DNA from: Apostichopus japonicus
Taxonomy: Eukaryota > Echinodermata > Holothuroidea > Aspidochirotida > Stichopodidae
DNA length: 64,000 nt
Direction of reading: 5' to 3'
Assembly (NCBI RefSeq): GCF_037975245.1
Contig: NC_092575.1
Span: 15,048,310-15,112,309 of the forward strand
The position numbers were made by a program, and so were the translations under genes. Shown piece by piece: positions 26,201 to 38,200 of the stretch (within the stretch, counting starts at the first letter, position 1; each line of letters opens with the position of its first letter). The notes beneath the pieces were generated by a model. The model was not told the DNA's origin and made no database searches. It was given only the letters and a program-made list of their open reading frames with translations.

Positions 26201-29200
26201 AAAATGGCCAATCTTCCTCCAGAGGTGAGTATTTTCACAACAATAATGTGCCATGTGCCATAAAAAAAATCTATCATTATGCCTCATCACCTCACAAACT
26301 GCTTGGGTATTTCTGCTATATGTCATAGATTTCTGCTGTTTCAGGGCATACCCACGCCCCAAACTGTCCCCCCCCCACCCACCATGATCCACCCTTTCAG
26401 CAGATCAAGATGAAGTCTTTAACATATTCTTTTAAATGCTCATGAATCTCATGAGTTAAAGTTCAGATCTTCCAAGAAGATAGATTTGCTTTGAACTTAA
26501 ATGGTGTGAAGACTTGCGCAAAAAGAAACGTCTCATGCCGGTAATCTGACCTAGTTTCGAATGAGGTGTAACAGAAGTGTTAGACACCACCATCGATCCC
26601 AGAAAATACGCACAAAGCTTGCTACCGTCGGTAATTAGACACTAGTGTACAGTCAGTACATACAGCTGCGGTCAATACCCACAGCACAGTATACAAACGA
26701 TACAGCGATGGACAACTCAGGTCCATCTAAAGATAACAAGGTATCACGTTTCATTTACTGTCTGCAGTTTTTAGCGACAAGGAGATAAACTTCACTTGCA
26801 AGTATTGGAAAGTTAACTTTTTCAGAGCGCGGCACACGGTTTGAGTCTTCAATGCCTTTAATCCTTTTATTCTCTATTATCTCTCTCTCTCTATTTGTAG
26901 GATAAGGCTCAGATGACAATGCTAGTTATCTGGCTAATTGAACTGTTCCTAAATCAAGTCGGTATACTGAGGAATCAGCCGGCATCTAAAGAAAAATACG
27001 ATAGCGTCCACGACGGCTTCAGGAAGTTCATAGCTCAGAAGAGAGTCATGGTAATGTCTTGTTGTTTAAAAGCAAATATGGAAATATACTTGAGCGTTGA
27101 AATTTTATTTTTTGTTTAAAAAATAGCAATATTCCTCAACGTGGCTCACGCACAAATACATGCCAATGAAATTAGACAAAAATATTGGAGCTGCAGAATG
27201 TAAAAAGACATCTCCTCCTAGGTGTCATCATCACACATTATTCTAATCTGTTTTAGGGGAGTTGTTCATTGCAAAGAAGATTTCTCATATAAGCTAAAAG
27301 ATGATGGTTGAGATTAGCTTCTTCTATAAAAATAAAATGTAATATTATTTTTGTCAGTCACACATCGATCCTTTAATTCACAGGAATGTTTGAAGAATAA
27401 CGTGGACACAGTCTATGATCTGATAGCAAGCCACGGTGATGTCACAGATATGGTCTTTTTCGCAATGCTCATGAAAGGTGAGAGCATATCCCCTCTGTTT
27501 CCATTCTCTTTTTTCATCTGTTTTGTAAATTGTTCGAGGTTTTTTCGGTCATTCAAAGCTAACTTAAAGTAGAACATTTTTATATAAGCAATTTTAGCAG
27601 AATTAAACACAATAACATATTAATTGAAGTCTAGGTTATGACAAGTTTGAAATTGTCTTATTTCGTTTTCATTGGTGTATTCTAGTTGACCTCATTTACA
27701 AATTTGATACTCCAATTGACCTCATTAGCATATTTGATTTTCCAATTGACCTCATTAACATATTTAATATTGCAATTGATCTCTGTAACATATTTGATAT
27801 TTAAAAGCTCATTTCAAGATATGAAATATGCTAATTAGTTAATCAGCCTATGTCAAGGTTTACTTAATTAGGTGGATTTTTACTGGATGTTTGCTGACTT
27901 TAATAGTAATGTATTCGTTGAAGCTATCAAAGTGTTAAAAATGTAAAGTTTAGCTTAGCAGGACCAGTGAACATGGAAGTGAAATTTGGAAGTGGTCCCT
28001 GGTTATACGGTATGCAAGATACATTTGCATCTGACCGGCACCGGCCTCACTCCTCACCCTCCCCCTCACTCTACCCCTCACCTCCCTCTTCCCCTCCCCT
28101 CTCCCTCCTCTCGCCCTCCCTCTCCCCACCCCTTTTCACCCATGAATTAGCCATATTAGGAATCGCCCCTAACAAATGGCTGTATAGCTCATTTGTCATC
28201 CTGAGGTCACCGAGATCCGAATTCTGTTCTAGCAAAAAATTCCTTTGCTCTTTTCTCATTTTGCTCATTTCAGTATAAATTTCCAGTCAGTTTTCCATGG
28301 TTCATTTCCATTTTTCTGTTTGTTTTTTTTTCCCTTTCTTTTTTACTTTCTTTCATGATTCATTTATGTTTTTTTTTAAATATTTTTGTCTGTCACCTCT
28401 GTCCAGATTACGAGCGTGTCATCAGTCACCACATACAAGGAGAAGATTATCAAGCTGCATTAGAGGTCTTGAAGAAGACCTCCAAGAAGGAACTGTTTTA
28501 TAAGTTCTCTCCTGTTCTCATGCAACACATTCCAAAGGAGCTGGTCACAGCTTGGATTATACAGGATCACTCTCTCGATCCCAAGAAACTCATTCCAGCT
28601 CTGGTCCAGTATAAACACAACGACGCCACTGGACAGGTAAAGAACCCAACCGCTCTGAAAGAGATGTCTGTAATTGATTTGTTGGTTGAATCTGAAAAGA
28701 GCTGTTTGTCCATTGGGAGGAAATGAAAGTTATGCTTAAAGATAGGATCCAAACAATTTTCCAGATGCATAAAACCAGATGTTAAGCTAAGGTATTTTTG
28801 TTAATAGAATTAATGAAAATCAGTATCATGTTTTTTTTTTGGGGGGGGGGGAGTGGTGGTGGAGAGGTATTCTTCACATTAGTCAGTTTTCAATTGTTTT
28901 TGTACACCCCCTACATCCTCCCCATCATTATATTGCATTATTTGGAAAGAAAGTGAGAATTTTTGGGTAATAATCTCATGATAAAGTGAAAAGGTTATAA
29001 ATTTCAGTATTATAGTTTAACAGTTGTTTTCTAAAATTTTTGTGATTTGATTGCTTTTCTTTTGTTCTTGTCAACCTTTTTTGGGGTTTTTATCTCTTTT
29101 TTAAAATATTTTTTTGTTTAATTTCATTTTCATTTAGACTCACGAAGGGATCAGATATTTAGAGTTTTGCGTGACCAAATTGAAGAAGGAGGAACAAGCC

Positions 29201-32200
29201 ATCCACAACTATCTAGTTTCGTTATATGCACAGCATGCCGAGAACCAACTCATGAAATACCTTCTGTCAGAGGGAGAGGTTAGTCATCTTCTTGATTCAT
29301 CTAAAGAGGGCAGAGCAGTGTCTTCTACTGAATTTGACCTGACTCAACCATCATAACATTGATGATAACGGATAGTTGAGCAGTGTGCTTGGTGCTTCAA
29401 GCAAATGACTGATCAAGATTTTACCAGTTTTAAGTTTGTATCAGCTTTAGGCCAGGGAAGCTCAAGTGTATTGCTTCCTTGACTAAAATATATATATTTA
29501 CATCTATAAATATATATATATATATAAATAAAGATCAACACACCAGAAAAAAATTCCACTTCACTACTGGTTTCGTCCTGATGAGTCCCTAAAGGACAAA
29601 ACCGATTGTGAAGTGGAATTTTTCTGGTGTGTTGATCGTTATTTATTTACTTTATATCTGTCATACCACTTGCTACACATTCATATATATATATAAACAC
29701 ACATATGACAAATGAATGAAAGACATTAATATTTGTTTCAACATTTTAAAACTACATCTATTTGTATATACTATTTGCTACTTGGCAAGAATTGGTCTGT
29801 TTGGGAACGCTTGCAGAAGACAGTGAGTTTCACATTTGTTGTTTTTCTTAGGATGCAACAAGAGTTCACTACGATCTCAAATACGCCCTTCGACTTTGCT
29901 CAGAGCACCAGCTAAAACGGGCGTGCGTTCACATCTACACTACCATGGAGCTGTATGAGGAAGCAGTGGACCTAGCTCTTCAGGTTTGTGTTAGATTTCT
30001 AGAGTCTCTCTGAATATGCTAGAGATTTAATCTCAGTAATTCATCTTTCCTTGCCGTTACTTGCGGCATGTGTTGTGGGTTTTGTCTCTAATGTACTTTA
30101 CTTTTTAAAGCTAAAGTTTAAAAATTTCTAGCTGAAAGTAAGCAAGTTTATTTTTTCATCAAGGTCAGGGACCAATTGTGATCTTTAACCTTTCAACCCC
30201 CATTGGGATCATATAATTGTCCCCTGGGGGATATATATATTTACACATTGTAATTACTTAAAATCTGTTCATTTTGTCAATAGGGACCCAAGTATTGACA
30301 AATAGGTATTGAAATGGAGTTTTAATTTTTATAATTTTTTTTTATAATTAAGCTAATTAGATGTGTAAATATGCAAATGAGGTTATGATACAAACAATGT
30401 ATTTTTTTTGCCCATTTGAAATTATTTTGATGAAATTTGCTGGACTTTTGATAGTTTGATGAGTTCAAGACATGTTATTTCATAAGTAAAATATAATTTG
30501 ATGTTTGAATGTGAGGAATATGACTGATTTTCCCCGCTCCAAACAAACAAATGTATTCTGTAATACAATGGTAACCACGCGTAACGGTAAGTCTATATAT
30601 ACCAATTGCGCTACATACACAATACATAGTACATACAGTGTGCAACTATGCGGCTTACCGTATCAGAATTTCAGAATTTCATCATCAGAATCTTCTTCTC
30701 CAACGGCTGGATGGTCAAATTGCCCATAAAAAGAAGGTCTAACGCCTCTTAGAAGTATTTAGCCATGATAATATGTGCTAAATAGTTACCGTTTCAATTA
30801 CGGGAGTGATTGCATTGACCCTAACGACGCGAAGCATATCAACTGTGGCTGACCGAAATTCTATACCGTAGAAATGCTCGAGTTGAATTGCTATGGATTA
30901 CTCACAAAGTGGAGGCGCTATTGCTAAATGGTTTCTATGTAGCCCAGCGTTTCAGTGTGGCGCTTCTGGAGAGCTAAAAATCTACTCTGTAGGGTGAGGC
31001 ATTCTGGAGAAATAATTTGGGAATATGGTCCGTGTTTTGGCCCTAATTTAGACCGAAAAAATGTATTTTTTGACATATTTTCTCCAAATGTAGAGCCATC
31101 TCTCTACATATGCCTGTGAGGCTCCTGATTTGTTTCCTTGTATGGTTTAGCTAGTTGTATGAGATAGGGTCAGTTGACTGACATTTTTCACTGTTCTCAA
31201 CATTTTTTTGAAAAAAAGGTCAAAACGACCGGTTTTTTGAATGTAAACAAATCTTTGAAGACAAAAAAAAAAAAAAAGGTCCATGTGACCCCTCGGAAAA
31301 ATGTTGTTTATTGATGCAGGCTGTCTTATGTGCAAAATAAAGCTATGGGAAGCTCTCTAGTGTATTCCTATCTCGAATAATGATTCTCTAAAAAAATTGT
31401 CCACATATGGACCATCCGAATTGAGGGAGTGCCCAACATTTGTAAAACAGCAGCATGGATTCTGTAAGTTTGGTACTCTTTGGACGACGTAGATCATGAA
31501 CCTGTGCAGGGAATACATATATATATACAGACATTATACCTAGCACTGAATAGGCCAAAGGCATACCAGGGAATAATTTACTGTTCACATTTTTGTGTAG
31601 CAGTTTTGAAGGTTCTGAATATGGTCTCTCATATTAAATACTATTCTTCATATGTAAACAAACTTGTGATACATCTTTGAACTGGTATAGCAACTTGACC
31701 ACTTTGCATAGCATTTTGCTATGCGATACTGGATAAATTATTCGCTGCTGCGACTATTGTGAATATGTGACACGATAAATCTTCCTTCACTCATGAAACT
31801 TACGTTATTAATACGGACGGAAGAAGCAGCCTTCACCAAAAATATATCTCGTCATGAATTAAGGAAGAAAGAATATTCATCGTTCTCCTTCTCCTTTTGC
31901 CTTCCTGGATATTTTGTGACCTTCCAGGTCGACGTGGACCTAGCTAAGCGCTGCGCAGAAAAACCGGAGGAAGACGACGAAGGTATGAAGAGAAAACTCT
32001 GGCTGCAGATTGCTAAACACGTCGTCAAGGAACAGAGCGACATTCAAAAGGCCATGGAGATACTGCAAGAGTGCCCTCTATTAAAAATAGAAGATGTCTT
32101 ACCGTTCTTTCCTGACTTTGTAACCATCGACCACTTTAAGGTAAGTCTCGAAAACATTGTAGCTAGTTGTAGTTGTGACGGCGGAAGGGGAGGGGGAGGT

Positions 32201-35200
32201 GCGGGTTGGGGTAGGGGTGGGGCGTAGGTCTGGGAGATGGAGTTCAAAAGTTTTAAGAGAGTGTGCAGTGTCAGGTGGTTTTTAATTTATCGAGTGAGTG
32301 GTGTCATGCACGGCTTATCAGCTAAGCATTTCAGCAAAGGAATTATTGATGTTTACATTTTGAAGCAGATAAGAGGGAGGGTGGTGTTGGGTGGGGGGTG
32401 GGTTGGATGGTGGGAGAGTGGTGGCAGAGTCGTGCACATGAGGTTTTGAACATTGTTCTTTTCATTCTCAACCATTTCAATTTATATGATGCTTGTATTA
32501 TCGAAAGAGAAGAATTAAAGCAGTACGAAATTAAAACAGAAATAGGAAGAGAAACCAAACAGCAATGAAATAGCTGTTAGCTGCCACATCTGAAGGACAT
32601 TGTAAAATACAGAATATCGAAAGATGATAAGTTGAACATTTTGTAAAGTGTTGTTCTTGAAATCTTTTACCTGTAGAGTTATGTGTTACATTAATCACTT
32701 GCCCAATAGTGGCTATTAAAATTTAATATTCTTTGAATGGGTTTCCTTAACTCTCTGTTGATCTGAAATAGAAAAAAAAAATCATTTCCATTCTTACACT
32801 CCCCCCCCCCCCCTCCCCCACATCCATTTCTGTACACTTCAAGTATTTAAATTTCCATTTTTAACTATTTTGTTAAACATGTGACCGGTTTTGATCTCAA
32901 CAATCAATTTGTTAGGATGCCATTTGCAGTTCTCTCGAGAACTATAACCAACACATCCAGAACCTGCAGACAGATATGGACGAAGCATCCGAGAGTGCTG
33001 AAGCGATAAGGGCAGACATCCATAACATGAGAAATAAGTAAGTTCTTTTCTTTTTTATTATAGAAATGATCAACATCAGTAAAAGCCTATGAACAGTTTA
33101 TATTGAGGTATGCATTCACTTGGGGAATGTTCTCTGGCTATATAGAGCCAGACATTTGTAACTTTGGAGGACATGACTTTAGCATCAGTAGACCTCATGC
33201 ATACTTAATCGGGTGTGTAGTTAACTTCAGACATAGTATACAGACCGTTGTAGCCGACAAATGTATCACAAAGAAAGATGTATGTGGATTTTATAAGTAG
33301 GACCATGTCACTTTAACAGGTTATGCATGCCCCCCCCCCCTGTTCACAGAGAGTGTGGATTGCAATTATAGGGAAATTCATAGTGTGAGGAATAAGTAAA
33401 GCCTGTTATCCAGCCAGCTGATGTACTTTATTTGGAGGTCATACATGCACTTCAGAGGGTGCACAGAGCATCAAAGATGACATTTATAGCAAGAGAGATA
33501 AGCAAAGCCAAAGAGGGTTTCATTGAAAGCCGATGTCGATCTAATAGGGTATGCAATTACTTCACGATAGCTTGGAGGTGTTTATAGCCGACGTTCACAA
33601 GATGATGGACAAAGTATGCTGAAAGTTCGTCTCTGTGTGTGTCTGTGTTAAAGTCTGCGATGGTAGGCATTCAGATCAGAGATTGTTTAGGAAGTTTGAA
33701 GGGAACATTTCATGATTGAATTAAGACTTCGTTGAAGGAACGTTTCTCTAATTATCACTATGAGTTACTTGTAAGTGTGTACAAAGTATTCTCTACATCT
33801 GATGAGAATGCAGTTGCTAGGGTAGCAAGGATAAAAATATAACTGTGACTTGTATCAAATTTGTAGTCAGGTCATCTGAGATTCCAAATTTGTGTTTGGC
33901 TAACCAAGATCGGTGGTGGAGGTCGGCCTGGAACCGCTAGTTGTTTATATCAAGTTCAAGTTGCATTGTAACTTAATTCCTCCAATTAGGTAAAATGATA
34001 AGTTGGTATCACACCCTAAAGCTATCTGTAGCTTGCTACCATTTCATTTCATTTCATTTATTTGTTTTTTCTCAATATACGGTACATTGTATGTCATACA
34101 AACGTTTACAGATATGAAATTGAGTATAAAGAGAAAGGAAGTGATCTAAAAACCTGAAAGGCTTATCGAGTCGAGCCACTCCCTAAAGAAGGAAAATAAT
34201 TAAGTTATCAGTGTTAACGATATAAACAAACAAAGATTTCTAAAAAGTATTATGGATCAATAATCACTTATGTAAATCTCGCTTAATTGACGTTTAAAGG
34301 AACGTGGTGACTGAGAATCATTTTGTATATGATCATGATGATTAAGTAGATAATTCCAGCAAGTGTTTGCCCGATAATGTGTACTCTGTTTACCCAGGTT
34401 ACTATGACATCTTGTTTATGGCTTGAAGACATCCAACATAAAATCTGTTTTGAAAAACACTGGGATTTATCATATCTTAAATATGAAGGACACATGCCAA
34501 ACCAAAAAAATTAATAATTATACAATAAGGACAAGGACAATAGGACAAACTTATAATAACTAAAGGAGGTGTGTTAGCATCTGGTGGTCTGCTGTTAATC
34601 TTAGAAATTAAAAATTAAATATTTTGCATGTACGTGGTAAGAGAAACTTGTTGGAATATCTAATGTCTTCCTTGTTAAACCCTACTGTAATTGATGCGGT
34701 CAAGTTTTGAGTCCAAAATCAGTCAAGGGACCGAGACAAATTGTTATCTCATGAGTTTTCCCAGAACAGCTGCTCTGGCCAACAGTTTTACAATAAGAAT
34801 AGAGATTCTTGTTAGTTGTCTGTAAGACTTTGTCCCTGAAATTTGGTGATACTTTTATATACAAGTTTTCTACAAACTGTTAATTATTTGAAGACAGTCT
34901 GCCTGAGAAATATACATGAATGTATCTCTCGATGACATCAATTGGGTTCAGTTTCTTGGCGAAATGAAAGTAAACGAGTGTTTGGTTTTCAAAACGATCT
35001 AATGTGCACACTTTCTTACCATGACATTTAGCCAAAAAATCCATGATCAATGTTTGAAAAATTCTTGCTGCTTTTGTAAGTTGTATCAAATGATAACCAA
35101 AAAAAAATGGATTTTACTGATTCCTGGTAAAATGGCTGACTGGTACCTCAGCAAATAAAAAATACATTAAACAATAAAAAAAATCACGGGAACTTTTCTG

Positions 35201-38200
35201 TCCATGATTATATTCACAAAGAAAATGAAGAATAAAAGGGTTGCCTCTTGTCATTTTCAATATTTTTTTCTTCAAAATCAGAAGTATGTAGCACTTTGTG
35301 GGGTTTGTAAAAGGTGGTTCTTAGAAATGGTCACATCTTTCCTAATATGTTAATCTACACGTAATGAATTTCCTCTCAGGTACGCCGTCGTGACAGGTCA
35401 ACACAAATGCGCCAAATGCGATTCCCTGCTTCTGAGCAGAGCTTTCTATTTGTACCCTTGCGGCCATAAATTCCACGCTGATTGCTTGATCAAAGAGGTA
35501 AGGTTGCTGACTTTCGGAAGCGGGGGGGGGGGGGGGGTGAGGGGGGTTGGTGTGGGGGCGGAGGAGAGGGAGGTCGAAAAAGGAAATTGTAAAATTCATC
35601 CCTCGAGCGTAAAATACCGAAGAGAGTTATATATGTGACTTTCTTTCAGAATGGATGTATATTTTTTTTTTCCATTTCCATGAATGAATGATTTGGTGGT
35701 TTTAATATAAATATAATGCCTGGACTGGATAGTTGAGGAGAGGACTATAGTATTGTGAACTGCTCAACACATAACATGTTTTGAAAATAGGAAAAGATGT
35801 GCAATTTTGGGTTCAATTAGGAATTACTGCAATGAGTGTCAATCGGGAACAATTGAAATAAATGGCCATGATGAAATTTTTAATTTTTTTGACAACAGCA
35901 ATGTTTTATGTTGCATATCAGTAATATATAATGATATAATAACCCAGTGTTCATGTCAGCAGTGTTAAAGAGATTGCTTCTGAAACAGCTAGAACCTGTG
36001 TGAAATTGTCAAAATGATGCAAGATAAAATATGTATTATATATAATAATATATGTAAAAAAAATTGGATATAGTTAAACGTATTATTATTTAAGTGGATT
36101 GCTGTGTAGCTTGTACACTTCCAGCCATTCCGCATGGGTTACCATAACAACCATTATTCAGATGAAGGATGAAAGCGCCTTGATTCATCATCAGATATTT
36201 TCAGCACTTTCCAAGAACATAAACCACTCATTCCATTAGCTCTTCTCTCTGTACTTAACGATATTCAGACTCAGGGATTTGTATAAATTTCTTTTAGTTT
36301 TTATGACAATGCTATGTTTGAAAATAACGATACTTATGTCTGTAGTGGCAACTTGATGTTTTGACAGGCACAAAATCTAATCATGTTTGGCTACTCTAGT
36401 TGCTTTGTGAGTTTCTCTGAAACTAGGTACTGTAGATGTTTGCTTGGCCTAGTTGCTCACGAATCTCTGTGATATTAGTTACAGGGATTAATACTCTATG
36501 CATCGAAATGGGAATATTGCTGTACATGTGTGAAAGATGTATATGAGGTCTATGTGTACAGGAACAATTATTATTTTATAATGAGACAAAGTTCAGGGAT
36601 CGTAAAACTGCTAAAGAAAATTTGAATTATTCCCTGGAGTTACCACAGATCATAAAAAAAGCAGTTTTAGTTTGTGTCAACCAATGATCCGATAACCTAA
36701 CCCCTCTTATTCACAAATGATCTGATAAACTATAAAGTTCTCATCTTCACCAATGTTCCGGAAACCTAACTTTTATTGCTCTATCAGAATTATTCAGTGT
36801 CAGTTCTATATTTAATCTTGCATTGTGCATATTTTTCTTTAGTTAATACACTCTTCTAAAATTAATTTGGCTTTCTTTGTCATTAATTTGTTCATGATCC
36901 CTGTAGCAATTACCAACAAGCATATTAAGTAGGGGGTGTGAGGGGTTAGAGAATGTTGTTGGAAAGGCAAATGGAGAGGCTGCCTATAGGGTGAGGGGTG
37001 AAGGGGGTAGGAAGGCTGGGAATTCTTCTCTGTATTGGGTTAAATGGTTATTAGCTAGCTAATTAGGGGAACTCAACTGATTTTAATTACAATTATCTCC
37101 TAACTTGACGGGTATCCAATCATATGTGAGTATTTAATACAAGGCTTGGACACAGTCGTACCACGTTACAATCCAGCCATATCTAAATGTTGTGTCTTAG
37201 AAACTTATGCAAGGTAGAACTGGAGATCCGTCGTCTCCACGAACACGTGCCCTCTACACAAGGAATTGAATAAATTAAACTGGCATGTTTTTGCACTTTG
37301 TTATCTACCATTTCATCAAAGTGTCGTCAGTATCTTAAATGATTTGGGGCGATACGTCACGGTGTCTCAATTTTGAGCCTGACCTATATTGCCTCACTAA
37401 CGCTTCAGTTTTTAATTTTTTTAATTTTATTTTAATGTCAGCCCAAGCCCCAAGTGTGAGAAATTAACACAGTTTATCCTTTATCTCCAATTAGCTAAAA
37501 CTGTTTTCGCAACGTTCTCCGTTCCTTTCCCCCGACATTCACCAGAGGCAGACTTCGGCCATGTTTACCTCCTGCATCTAATATGTCATATTTTACCTTG
37601 TTTTTCTTCCTAGGTCACAATCCATCTAAGTCCGACCCAGAGAATTCATCTGTCTGAGCTGGAGCACCAGATCAGTAGCCTGAAGGTGAGCAATAGCAAG
37701 AGGCCGCAGATGCCCAGAAAAGGGGACGATCTGACGCCGAACAGGGAGGAGATGGAGAGACTGCAGACGCAGATAGACGACGTCGTGGCTGCCGAATGTG
37801 TGTACTGTGGAGACGTCATGATCAGGTATGGATGTATTTATGTGTGTATGTTTGTGTGTACTGTGGAGACGTTATGATCAGGTATGGATGTATGAATGTG
37901 TGTACTGTGGAGACGTTATGATCAGGTATGGATGTATGGATGTGTGCACTGTGGAGACGTCATGATCAGGTACGGATGTATGAATGTGTGTACTGTGGAG
38001 ACGTTATGAGCAGGTATGGATGTGTGTGCACTGTGGAGACGTTATGATCAGGTATGGATGTATGAATGTGTGTACTGTGGAGACGTTATGATCAGGTATG
38101 GATGTATGGATGTGTGCACTGTGGAGACGTCATGATCAGGTACGGATGTATGAATGTGTGTACTGTGGAGACGTTATGAGCAGGTATGGATGTGTGTACT

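Larger units (their letters stand above)
15014..37613 (+). other. VPS18 introns without recognised features
   Basis: The introns at 15014-15622, 24404-25087, 25214-26088, 27051-27383, 28637-29137, 29984-31927, 32141-32915 and 35498-37613 hold no supported gene or classified element. Notable simple sequence includes a G run near 28841, a G-rich patch at 32177-32222, another at 32370-32430, a C run near 32802 and a G run near 35522. The intron at 29984-31927 is long and unclassified. Confidence 0.5.
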
